From Bacteroidales bacterium (GTDB lineage Bacteria > Bacteroidota > Bacteroidia > Bacteroidales > UBA932), in contig JAFRXC010000014.1 in assembly GCA_017437825.1 (NCBI GenBank), forward strand, positions 1 through 39,392: DNA of 39,392 nt. Direction: 5' to 3'. Position 1 is the stretch's first letter. Every line of letters starts with the position of its first letter. Shown in pieces: positions 16,930 to 24,622 of the stretch. The notes beneath the pieces are model-generated. The model had not been told where the DNA came from. It made no database searches and worked only from the letters and a program-made list of their open reading frames with translations. The position numbers and the translations under genes were made by a program.

Positions 16930-18485
16930 TAAATGTTGTTACCATAGTTTTCGCCATTTGTTTCCTGCTCTGCTGGCTGGCCGTGCTGCGTTACGACATC
17001 CAGATGTTCCAGCAGAACTCTTACAAGCCCGAGCGATATAGAGACTGGGCAAAGGAGCACGTCCTGGGACATCTCAGGTGGCTTTTGCTGCTTCTATGCG
17101 GGTTGGTATGGAACAAGTATCTGGCGCTGGTGGCCGCTGCAATCATGCTGTATTATGCATTTTGGGAATACAAGACAAAGTACAAGATAAAGATAGTGTA
17201 CACCGCCAGGGTAATCCGTCTTTACGCGACAACAATGGTAATAGGAATACTGTTGCTGCTGGCGGTTTACTGGCTGTTCGGGCCATATGCGTTCTTCTAT
17301 GCCGCACTGCTCATCCTGGTTCTCGGAAAACTGATGGTGCTGCTGGGCAACTTGGTGAACTCTCCGCTGGAGAAGGCAATCTCCAAGTGGTATTACAAAG
17401 ACGCCGCCCGCAAGCTGGCAAAATGCCCGGACCTGGTTATAATAGGTATCACAGGCAGTTACGGCAAGACAAGCACAAAGAACTACCTGTACCGCATCCT
17501 GTCTGAGAAATACAATACCCTCATAACTCCCGGCAATTTCAACACCACCCTGGGTGTAGTGAGAACCATACGTGAGAAACTCCAGCCTTTCCATCAGGTG
17601 TTCATCGTGGAGATGGGAGCCAAGCAGCCGGGCGACATCAAGGAAATATGCGACCTGGTTCACCCTACCATAGGAATAGTCACCTCGGTGGGTGAGATGC
17701 ATCTGGAGACCTTCAAGACCCTGGAGAACATACAGGATACCAAGTTCGAGCTGATACGCAGCCTTCCGCAGGACGGTCTCGGCGTGATCAACGCCGACTC
17801 TCCGGGCATTGCTTCCTACAAGAATATGCCATCAAACTGCCCTCTGCTGCGCTATGGAGTCACTTCCGGCCTGCTGAATTACAGGGCTGATGAGATCAAT
17901 TACACTCCTTCGGGCACAGACTTCACCATAGTCCACGACGGCGTCCGCTCAAGGGTGCATACCTCCCTGATGGGCGAGTGCAACGTGCTGAACATCCTGG
18001 CCGGAGCGGCCGTGGCAGACCGCCTCGGCGTGTCAGAGGCCCAGCAGAAGACGGCCATCGCCAAGCTGCAGCAGGTTGAGCACAGGCTCTTCGTCAGCCA
18101 GAAAGGCGGCCTCACCATCCTGGACGATGCATATAACTCCAACCCCGAAGGGGCGAGGATGGCTCTGGACGTGCTCAGAGGCCTGAATCTGGCTGAAGGC
18201 GCCACCAGGATAGTGGTGACTCCAGGCTTCGTGGAACTTGGTAAGAAACAGGAAGAGGCCTGCCGCGAGTTCGGCCGCCGTATAGCCGCCGCAGCCGACA
18301 AGCTTATAATTGTGAACAAACTGAACAAGAACGCCATATACAAAGGTGCCGTGGAAGGTGGAATGTCCAAGAACGACATCATCTGCGCCCAGGACCTCAC
18401 GGAGGCAGCGGCAGAGATACGGCGTCTTGCCGTGGCGGGGGACGCCATACTGTACGAGAACGATTTACCGGACACTTTCAAATAA
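16926..18485 (+). CDS. Membrane-anchored MurF-like ligase
   Basis: This 519-residue protein has an unusual N-terminal region of about 150 residues with four or five hydrophobic helices (for example residues 3-21, 52-77, 101-118, 120-145), joined to a Mur ligase. The ATP-binding loop is GITGSYGKTSTK (174-185). It is followed by TPGNFNTTLGVVRTI, VEMGAKQPGDI, SVGEMHLETF and, in the C-terminal domain, LDDAYNSNPEGARMAL, all MurF-like. MurF adds D-Ala-D-Ala to UDP-MurNAc-tripeptide, and the next gene is a D-Ala-D-Ala ligase, which supports that role. Soluble MurF proteins are usually about 430-450 residues and lack the membrane part. This may be the organism's only MurF or a paralogue; the window cannot say. 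Confidence 0.82.
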   Translation: MINVVTIVFAICFLLCWLAVLRYDIQMFQQNSYKPERYRDWAKEHVLGHLRWLLLLLCGLVWNKYLALVAAAIMLYYAFWEYKTKYKIKIVYTARVIRLYATTMVIGILLLLAVYWLFGPYAFFYAALLILVLGKLMVLLGNLVNSPLEKAISKWYYKDAARKLAKCPDLVIIGITGSYGKTSTKNYLYRILSEKYNTLITPGNFNTTLGVVRTIREKLQPFHQVFIVEMGAKQPGDIKEICDLVHPTIGIVTSVGEMHLETFKTLENIQDTKFELIRSLPQDGLGVINADSPGIASYKNMPSNCPLLRYGVTSGLLNYRADEINYTPSGTDFTIVHDGVRSRVHTSLMGECNVLNILAGAAVADRLGVSEAQQKTAIAKLQQVEHRLFVSQKGGLTILDDAYNSNPEGARMALDVLRGLNLAEGATRIVVTPGFVELGKKQEEACREFGRRIAAAADKLIIVNKLNKNAIYKGAVEGGMSKNDIICAQDLTEAAAEIRRLAVAGDAILYENDLPDTFK

Positions 18486-18491
18486 CAGAGT

Positions 18492-19673
18492 ATGAAAATT
18501 AATGTAGGAGTCCTTTTTGGAGGACGCTCAGTAGAAAATGAGATTTCAGTAGTGACAGCTCTCCAGGCAATGGAGGCTATGGACAGGGAGAAATACGAGA
18601 TAATCCCCATTTACATTGCAAAGACCGGCAAGTGGTATACGGGAGACGCTCTTCTCGAGATGTCCAACTACAAGGATATGGACAGCCTGTTCAAGTCTTG
18701 CCAGGAAGTATATCTCAAGACCGTCTACGGCGACCACAACCTGTATTACAACTCCAAGGGACTCTTCAACCGCAAACCTGCCGCCAAGCTGGACGTGGTG
18801 CTGCCTACACTTCACGGTACCAACTGCGAGGACGGAACCATCCAGGGCGTTCTTGCGTCCATAGGCATTCCCTTCGCCGGCTGCGACGTGCTTGCATCTG
18901 CCAACGGTATGGACAAGATCACGATGAAGATGATACTGCAGAGCAGCGGTATCCCGGTTGTAGACTATGTCTGGTTCAGCGACAAGAAGTGGTATCAGAA
19001 CAGGGATTCCGTAATAGAGTCCGTAGAGAAGGAACTGTCATATCCGGTAATCGTGAAGCCGGCAAATTCCGGCTCCAGCGTGGGAATACGCCCCGCCCAC
19101 AACAGGGAAGACCTTGTCGAGGCCATTGAGTATTCCTGCTCTTTCACCACTCGAATCATAGTGGAGAAACTGGTGGAGAAACTGAAGGAGGTCAACTGCT
19201 CCGTTTTGGGCAACTATGAGGATTGCGAGGCGTCGGTATGCGAAGTGCCAATGCGCAGCGGAGAGATCCTCACATACTCCGACAAATATATGAACCCCGG
19301 AACAAAGTCCAAGGGAATGCAGAGTCTCAAGCGCGAGCTCCCCGCAAAGATTTCCGATGACGAGACAGCCCTTGTAAAGAATCTGGCAAAGAAGACTTTC
19401 CGCGTGCTCAACTGCGAGGGCGTAGCCAGGATAGACTTCATCAAGGACGAGCAGGACAAGAGGGTTTACGTAAACGAGATAAACACCATCCCCGGATCCC
19501 TGTCCAACTATCTGTGGGATTACAGCGGAATCAATTTCGGCCAGCTGGCTGACAAGCTCATAGACCTCGCCTTTGCCCGCAGCCGCGAGGCTTCCTTCAA
19601 GATCACCGACTTCGGAGGCAACATCTTCAGTTCGATGAAGAAGGGCGGCAAGTTTGGAGGAATCAAGAAGTAG
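18492..19673 (+). CDS. ddl: D-alanine--D-alanine ligase family protein
   Basis: This ATP-grasp enzyme of 393 residues joins two D-alanines for the pentapeptide stem. Visible elements are VGVLFGGRSVENEISV (5-20), LPTLHGTNCEDGTIQG (109-124), VIVKPANSGSSVGI (190-203), and the metal/phosphate site RIDFIKDEQDKRVYVNEINT with NTIPGSLS. The loop that helps select the second substrate reads YSDKYMNPGTKSKG, with a DKY motif as in many anaerobe Ddl proteins and unlike VanA-type depsipeptide ligases. It is longer than E. coli DdlB by some 85 residues, with an insertion in the N-terminal half and a C-terminal extension rich in Gly and Lys. It follows the MurF-like gene by six bases. Confidence 0.93.
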   Translation: MKINVGVLFGGRSVENEISVVTALQAMEAMDREKYEIIPIYIAKTGKWYTGDALLEMSNYKDMDSLFKSCQEVYLKTVYGDHNLYYNSKGLFNRKPAAKLDVVLPTLHGTNCEDGTIQGVLASIGIPFAGCDVLASANGMDKITMKMILQSSGIPVVDYVWFSDKKWYQNRDSVIESVEKELSYPVIVKPANSGSSVGIRPAHNREDLVEAIEYSCSFTTRIIVEKLVEKLKEVNCSVLGNYEDCEASVCEVPMRSGEILTYSDKYMNPGTKSKGMQSLKRELPAKISDDETALVKNLAKKTFRVLNCEGVARIDFIKDEQDKRVYVNEINTIPGSLSNYLWDYSGINFGQLADKLIDLAFARSREASFKITDFGGNIFSSMKKGGKFGGIKK

Positions 19674-19675
19674 AA

Positions 19676-20578
19676 ATGCTCCTCAACGCGTTCATAGATC
19701 AGGGTATAAAGGCCCTTGAACCGTTGTATCCCACGCCCGAGGCGCGTCAGATGATCCTGATGCTGTGCGAAGAGACGCTTGGGATAAAGAACTACACTCA
19801 CATAGTCAACCCCGATTACGAGATTTCCAAGGCAAATTCCGAAATGCTTCTGGCCAAATTGGAGGACCTGAGCCGCGGAATGCCCCTTCAGTACGCCTTA
19901 GGCTACGCCGATTTCTGCGGCCTGCGCTTCAGGGTGACACCTGCCGTGCTCATACCTCGTCCCGAAACCGAACTTCTGGTGAGGGACGCGCTGCAGCACG
20001 CATCGCGCATTAAGAGGATGCGCGAAGCTTACGGCAAGGGCGCGGAGCCGGTGCGGGTGCTGGATCTGTGTACAGGGTCGGGCTGCATTGCGTGGAGCGT
20101 TGCCTTGAACCTGCCCGGATCCGTCGTCGTTGGCACAGACATTAGTGAGGACGCTTTGGAAGTGGCACGTACGCAGGACTTTGCTGCCGAACTGAAGTCG
20201 CGCCAGGCTGCGGCTCCGACTTTCGTCAAGTCTGATGTGTTGGATACGGAACAGGAGTTCCCTTACGGCCCTTTCGACATAATTCTCAGTAATCCACCAT
20301 ATATCCTCCCTTCCGAAAAGGTGCAGATGAGGGTGAACGTGCTGGGTTATGAGCCCGAAGGTGCATTGTTCGTTCCTCAGGAAGACCCAATGCTCTATTA
20401 CAGGGCAATAGCAAAGTGGTCGGAGCGCTTCTTGAATCCGGAGGGCAAGGCCCTTACGGAGATAAACGCGCAGTTGGCAGACGAGACCAAGGAGGTCTTC
20501 CGAAGCGCCGGATTCTCCGGAACAGAGGTCCTGAAGGACTATTTTTATAAAAACCGCTTCGTCCTGTATTACAAATAA
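19676..20578 (+). CDS. prmC: Release factor glutamine N5-methyltransferase PrmC
   Basis: The 300-residue methyltransferase modifies the Gln of the GGQ motif in release factors RF1 and RF2. Diagnostic features are an N-terminal helical domain, the linker LIPRPETELLV (92-102), SAM motif I LDLCTGSGCIAW (129-140), and the catalytic NPPY (206-209) in ILSNPPYILPSE. The start lies two bases after the ddl stop, so it is the last gene of the PBP1A operon. A strong intrinsic terminator follows at 20616-20648. Confidence 0.94.
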   Translation: MLLNAFIDQGIKALEPLYPTPEARQMILMLCEETLGIKNYTHIVNPDYEISKANSEMLLAKLEDLSRGMPLQYALGYADFCGLRFRVTPAVLIPRPETELLVRDALQHASRIKRMREAYGKGAEPVRVLDLCTGSGCIAWSVALNLPGSVVVGTDISEDALEVARTQDFAAELKSRQAAAPTFVKSDVLDTEQEFPYGPFDIILSNPPYILPSEKVQMRVNVLGYEPEGALFVPQEDPMLYYRAIAKWSERFLNPEGKALTEINAQLADETKEVFRSAGFSGTEVLKDYFYKNRFVLYYK

Positions 20579-20579
20579 A

Positions 20580-20608
20580 GGCCTTGGAGGCCGGCAGAGG
20601 CCGTTTTT
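20580..20608 (+). terminator. Possible weak first terminator after prmC
   Basis: GGCCT (20580-20584) can pair with AGGCC at 20588-20592 or at 20598-20602. The second pairing is followed by GTTTTT. It is weaker than the hairpin just downstream. Confidence 0.35.
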
Positions 20609-20615
20609 GTCAATT

Positions 20616-20648
20616 AGTCGTGTATATTTTCTGTACACGGCTTTTTTT
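20616..20648 (+). terminator. Rho-independent terminator of the PBP1A-prmC operon
   Basis: AGTCGTGTA (20616-20624) pairs with TACACGGCT (20634-20642), nine base pairs with one G-U, around a nine-base loop. A run of seven T follows, at 20642-20648. Confidence 0.8.
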
Positions 20649-20685
20649 CGTTCACTTTGCAACTGTAATACTTAACCATTATTCT

Positions 20686-21855
20686 ATGAAAACTTCACTT
20701 TTTATACTGCCTATGGCAGCAATCCTGCTGGCGGTCTCCTGTGACAGGACGCTGGACGAGCAGAGTGTTGACGCATCGCAAAGCGCCGCCTCCCTGCAGG
20801 AGGTGGCGCTGATGCTCAGCTCTCTTCCGCTGGGCAGGGAGCAGATGGATGAAGTCCATTCTGCGGTAATGGCCTCGTCAGAGAACGGATATGACGAGGA
20901 GTACACGATGAAAGACTTGTTTGACTCTCCCGGGAGCGGCGTGGGAGACCAGGCGGCGGGAACCAAATCCGGCCAGGAGTTCCAGCAGCCCTTGAGAGAC
21001 CTCATCAGGCAATATCTCTCTGAAAAGAATCAGACCAAGGCTGGAGAAGAAGATCCTGCTGCGGTGGAAGGGTATATACAGGACTTGATAGACTCTGACA
21101 TCCAGATATACTGGCCGTTCTCAGACAGCTGGAACGGCCGGGAGGCGCCCGTGATAACCTTCAACCCGGGAACGAACGCTGAGTCAAACATAGGCTATAC
21201 CCTGGACGGCCAGGAGGTTGAGGTTTCCGAGGCTGTAGCAAGGGAACGCCCCGTCTGGGTAGTCAACGTTAATGACGACAGTTCATACACGTCCTATGAG
21301 ATGCTCCTTAAGCAGAATCCGGAATGGGGGCAAGGCGGAGGCATTTACATAGGAACCAAGGCGGAGACAGTTGACGAGCCTGAATCCAAAGCCCTTAAAA
21401 TCAAGGATTTCAAGATGAAACGCAATTACGATTCATGGTTCTGCGGGGCTTCTGAGTTCTTCGTCAAATGCGGCCTGGTTGAGAATTTCAAGGCCAAGAA
21501 CGAGGATGAGCTCCGCAACTACGTCCCAACCATCACGGACTTCATGGTTGTTGTGAAACGCCGGCAGTTGGGCCAGAAAATCCCTTTCAACGTGCTGCTG
21601 GCATCGGAATGGACGGAGCAGATGGAGGATATAGCCTTTATGATAAGCGAAGATGACGGCGGAACCGTCACTTCCTGGAAAGTGGATGCTACGGTAAAGA
21701 TCAAGTCAAAGACTTACGGGGTGGAGATAGAATTGCCTGTTAAAAGCCGCGACGATATTGTATGGAGGGGAAGCCTTTCAAGGCGTTACATCCAGAACAA
21801 CAGCGGCAAAGTGCAGCATTTCGGGGACGTGGAATTGACTTTGGAATTGATATAG
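20686..21855 (+). CDS. Lipoprotein of unknown function
   Basis: The 390-residue protein begins MKTSLFILPMAAILLAVSC, a signal peptide with a lipobox ending in Cys19, so it should be a membrane-anchored lipoprotein. An acidic, low-complexity linker (about 20-115) precedes a folded region with DIQIYWPFSDSWNG near 131-144, RPVWVVNVNDD, and a long C-terminal beta-rich part. I do not recognise a family with a known function; Bacteroidota genomes hold many such orphan lipoproteins. The ATG at 20686 is chosen because an upstream in-frame extension would run through the terminator and bury the signal peptide. TCACTTTG at 20652-20659 is a one-mismatch -7 box. A long hairpin element begins five bases after the stop. 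Confidence 0.75.
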   Translation: MKTSLFILPMAAILLAVSCDRTLDEQSVDASQSAASLQEVALMLSSLPLGREQMDEVHSAVMASSENGYDEEYTMKDLFDSPGSGVGDQAAGTKSGQEFQQPLRDLIRQYLSEKNQTKAGEEDPAAVEGYIQDLIDSDIQIYWPFSDSWNGREAPVITFNPGTNAESNIGYTLDGQEVEVSEAVARERPVWVVNVNDDSSYTSYEMLLKQNPEWGQGGGIYIGTKAETVDEPESKALKIKDFKMKRNYDSWFCGASEFFVKCGLVENFKAKNEDELRNYVPTITDFMVVVKRRQLGQKIPFNVLLASEWTEQMEDIAFMISEDDGGTVTSWKVDATVKIKSKTYGVEIELPVKSRDDIVWRGSLSRRYIQNNSGKVQHFGDVELTLELI

Positions 21856-21860
21856 TTCTC

Positions 21861-21941
21861 CGGAGTGCCGGCTAGGGGCGGAAGACGCCACGAATGCAGG
21901 CTTGACGCCGAAAGCGTCTTCCGCCCCTAGCCGGCACTCCG
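21861..21941 (-). repeat. Long hairpin element, copy 1 (conserved loop, variable stem)
   Basis: Arms 21861-21888 and 21914-21941 are a perfect 28-bp inverted repeat beginning CGGAGTGCCGGCTAGG. The 25-base loop, read on the minus strand, is TTTCGGCGTCAAGCCTGC followed by ATTCGTG. The first 18 bases are identical to the loop of the hairpin at 35594-35675, although the stems differ. Within the loop, GGC-GTCAA-GCC can form a small apical stem. The element lies between convergent genes and its right arm encodes the last codons (RSAG and stop) of the U32 gene. TTTT follows on the plus strand (21942-21945) but there is no U-tract on the minus strand, so a purely terminator role is doubtful. Confidence 0.85.
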
Positions 21942-23699
21942 TTTTACAGTCATTTCGCAGTTCTTGCATTCGAAGCCGAGGGCGAAGCGGCGCCCGTTGT
22001 TCAGAAGGAACAGCGGGCCGCTTTCCGGAGCGCCCTGACGGACAGGGCAGATGCCCAGCTCATAGCGGATGCAGTACTTGCTCCGCATAAGTTCTCCGTT
22101 TACGGGAACGGCCTTTTCTTTCTGCACCGGTACCTGAGGGCGGGCAGCCTTGTGAATAGGGACTTTGCCGCAAGGCAGGGTGTCCAGGTCCGAAGCCAGT
22201 TTCCGACAGATGCCGTTGAGGGCAGAAGCGCTGAGAAGCGGAATGCTGCCATCCTTACTCTGGTTTAGTATTTCGTCTGGTGATAATAAATAGTGCGGCA
22301 GCGTCTTGGAAAACTGGCTTTGGATCATTGCCTCCATACGCCCCTTGTTCTGTGCGGCGGGCGCCTGGATATCCAGGGTGGTGCTGGCTTTCCTGCCGTC
22401 CTGAGTGGTCGCGGTGGCATCCAGGGAGTATCCTTCAGCCTCGTCACCATTTATCTTCAGTGAGATGCCTGCAGGGATGAGCCTGCGGCACATATTGTTC
22501 TGCAGTTCTTTCTCAAAGGCTGCGTTTATGTTGCGGTAGATGGTGGCGCCGGGCTTGAGACCCTGTACTGACTTGCACTGGATTTCAAAACCTTTGCAGA
22601 CATCTCCCCTGAAACCGGTTATCTGGTGTCCGTCCACAAAGCAGAATCCGTCTCCGTTGTTGAGGGCGGACACTCCCTTGAGGGGCTTGACGCTGATGAG
22701 CATATCGTATTTGCCGGCCGGGCGTACGGATAGAACCTTCCCTATGCACTCTCCCATAGATTTGGGAGCTTCCATCGACGCCCACCTGCCTCGTTTCCCG
22801 TCAAGATAAAGCTGGGTGTATCCCCGGTTGAAAGTTTTGTTGCTGTCAGGGACAAAGCCTCCTGTCACCTTTCCGAAAGAGGCTCTGGCATATCTTTCCG
22901 GGTACTTTTCTATAAGGCTGTCCAGGGCGATGCTGTACTCGCGGACAACGTTCTTGACATATGAGACATTCTTCAGGCGTCCCTCGATCTTGAACGAACT
23001 TACACCGGCTTCGGCCAGGTCTTCCATCCTGGAAAGCAAGTTGAAATCCCTTAGAGACAGCAGCGCCTTGTTTTTGACAAGGACGTTGCCCTTGCTGTCC
23101 ACCAGGTCGTACAATGACCTGCAGGCCTGTATGCATTCTCCTTTGTTGGCGCTTCTTCCACTGAGAGCTTCTGACAGGTAGCAGTCTCCGCTGTAGCCGG
23201 TACAGAGGGCTCCGTGGACAAAGAACTCCAGTTCGCAGCCAGGAGCGCTGGCGGCCATTTCCCGAATCTGGTCCAGCGAAAGCTGCCTTTCCAGAATCAG
23301 CCTGGAGAAGCCAAGGGAGGCGTATTCCCTGGCTTTTGCCGCATCACGCATTGCGCACTGCGTGGAGGCGTGAAGAGGGACGGTGATGTCGTCCCAGGTA
23401 TTGATGACGGGGTCTCGTATTATGAAGGCGTCCACCCCGGCCTGCTGCGCCTGAAGCATCAGATTGTGAACTTCTTCCATCTGGGAATCTTCCAGGGTGA
23501 CGTTCACCGTCAGGAAGATCCTGGCCCCGTATGTATGCGCGTAGGAGCACAGGCGTTCTATCTCCGAGAGGGGATTGCCTGCGTCCTTCCGGGCTCCGAA
23601 GCCTGGGCCCCCGATATATACGGCATCGGCACCGCAGTCTATGGCTGCAATGCCGATGTCTGTATTTCTCGCGGGGGCGAGAAGTTCAAGGTGCTTCAT
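21927..23699 (-). CDS. U32-family protein, RlhA-like (23S rRNA hydroxylation)
   Basis: The 590-residue protein is of the U32 type. It starts LELLAPARNTDIGIAAIDCG, has the signature ELEFFVHGALC, and carries four Cys at 166, 173, 189 and 193 (GALCTGYSGDCYLS, then NKGECIQACR) that in this family bind an iron-sulfur cluster. A C-terminal DUF3656-like region follows. The layout matches E. coli RlhA, which takes part in hydroxylation of a cytidine in 23S rRNA, better than TrhP or YegQ. The annotation 'collagenase-like peptidase' is historical. Its ATG comes directly after the stop of the TPR gene with no gap. Its stop codon and last residues lie inside the right arm of the hairpin element. Confidence 0.85.
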   Translation of the reverse strand: MKHLELLAPARNTDIGIAAIDCGADAVYIGGPGFGARKDAGNPLSEIERLCSYAHTYGARIFLTVNVTLEDSQMEEVHNLMLQAQQAGVDAFIIRDPVINTWDDITVPLHASTQCAMRDAAKAREYASLGFSRLILERQLSLDQIREMAASAPGCELEFFVHGALCTGYSGDCYLSEALSGRSANKGECIQACRSLYDLVDSKGNVLVKNKALLSLRDFNLLSRMEDLAEAGVSSFKIEGRLKNVSYVKNVVREYSIALDSLIEKYPERYARASFGKVTGGFVPDSNKTFNRGYTQLYLDGKRGRWASMEAPKSMGECIGKVLSVRPAGKYDMLISVKPLKGVSALNNGDGFCFVDGHQITGFRGDVCKGFEIQCKSVQGLKPGATIYRNINAAFEKELQNNMCRRLIPAGISLKINGDEAEGYSLDATATTQDGRKASTTLDIQAPAAQNKGRMEAMIQSQFSKTLPHYLLSPDEILNQSKDGSIPLLSASALNGICRKLASDLDTLPCGKVPIHKAARPQVPVQKEKAVPVNGELMRSKYCIRYELGICPVRQGAPESGPLFLLNNGRRFALGFECKNCEMTVKRSAG

Positions 23700-24539
23700 T
23701 TATTTCTTGAGTGCGTCGATGACGGCCTTGATCTGAGCTGCGTCAGCTGCGTTAGGTGAGAGCTCGAGATACTTGCCGAGGTACTCGATGGCCTCAGCTT
23801 TCTTAGAAAGGCTGTTGGCGGCGGTTCCCGCAATCTTGAAGGCATTTGCGCTCTCGGCGTATCCGGCAGACTCTACTGCTGCGTCGAATGCCTTCTGATA
23901 GTCTTTGTCGCGAAGGAAGTTGGAAGCCTCCTTGAGGAGAACTGATCCTAGCTGCTTCTTGGCGTTGTCGGCCTGTCCGTTTTCAGCTGCGGCCTTGAGG
24001 GCTGCAATAGCCTCGTCTGCCTTTCCAAGCTGGTTGAGGGCCATTCCGAGACGGAGGGCTGCCATTCCGTTGGCGGGGTCTGAGTCGGTTATTGCCTTGT
24101 AAACTTCAGCTGCTCCCTCATAGTCTTTTGCAGTGAGAAGAGCGTTTCCTTTGAGCAACTGTGCCTGAGGTATGAGTTTCTGTGCGTTTGCAAGGGCATC
24201 GTCAGCTCCGAATTCCTTGGCGGCGGCTACAGCCTTTTCAAGCTGTGCGATAGCCTCGTCATATTTGGTATCCTTAATAAGGTCAGTTGCCAGAGAATTG
24301 TAAAGTTTAGGAATGTTTTCAGAGCAGTTCTTGACGATCTCTGCACCTTCATCTCCAATTGCCTTGGCCATGTCGTAGGCTTTCTGGAAATAATCGAGGG
24401 CAGCGGCTTTATCATTTGAGCTGAAAGCCGTAGCGCCGTTGTTGAACAACTCAGTTGCTTGCTGAAGGCTTGCCTCCTGCGCAGAAATCAAACCGGCTGA
24501 AAGCAAAATTGCTGCGATTGAAAGTAAAAATCTCTTCAT
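23700..24539 (-). CDS. Secreted TPR-repeat protein
   Basis: This 279-residue protein has a signal peptide (MKRFLLSIAAILLSAGLISA, cleavage near AQE) followed by Ala-rich helical repeats in TPR style: ATELFNNGATAFSSNDKAAA, YDEAIAQLEKAVAAA, YEGAAEVYKAITDSDPANG, KADEAIAALKAAAENG and AIEYLGKYLELSPNAADA. It should be periplasmic or outer-membrane associated and act as a binding scaffold. No enzymatic motif is present. It ends one base before the U32 gene, so the two are co-transcribed, although one is exported and the other acts on ribosomal RNA. The -7 box is on the minus strand at 24575-24582. Confidence 0.82.
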   Translation of the reverse strand: MKRFLLSIAAILLSAGLISAQEASLQQATELFNNGATAFSSNDKAAALDYFQKAYDMAKAIGDEGAEIVKNCSENIPKLYNSLATDLIKDTKYDEAIAQLEKAVAAAKEFGADDALANAQKLIPQAQLLKGNALLTAKDYEGAAEVYKAITDSDPANGMAALRLGMALNQLGKADEAIAALKAAAENGQADNAKKQLGSVLLKEASNFLRDKDYQKAFDAAVESAGYAESANAFKIAGTAANSLSKKAEAIEYLGKYLELSPNAADAAQIKAVIDALKK

Positions 24540-24574
24540 GATAGTATAATAGTTGTAGTTAAAATCGCCGTTAA

Positions 24575-24602
24575 CAAAAATAGTAAAATTGTGTTATTTT
24601 TG
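24575..24602. promoter_or_regulatory. Divergent promoter boxes (TPR gene / M16-like gene)
   Basis: CAAAAATA at 24575-24582 reads TATTTTTG on the minus strand, 35 bases before the TPR gene ATG. TATTTTTG at 24595-24602 on the plus strand is 20 bases before the M16-like ATG. Both match TAnnTTTG. An ATTG sits 21 bases upstream of the minus-strand box. Confidence 0.5.
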
Positions 24603-24622
24603 CCAATGCTAACGCAAATCTT

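Noticed and set aside
18492..19673. Ddl as a vancomycin-resistance D-Ala-D-Lac ligase
   Set aside because: The substrate loop has DKY rather than a VanA-type motif, and no vanH, vanX or vanR/S genes are nearby.
20584..20685. N-terminal extension of the lipoprotein gene
   Set aside because: It would translate through the terminator hairpin and place the signal peptide internally; ATG 20686 starts exactly at MKTSLFILP.
21861..21941. Hairpin explained as an ordinary intrinsic terminator
   Set aside because: The stem is 28 bp, far longer than usual, there is no U-tract on the loop-sense strand, and the loop core is shared with a second element. It may still stop transcription, but that does not explain it.
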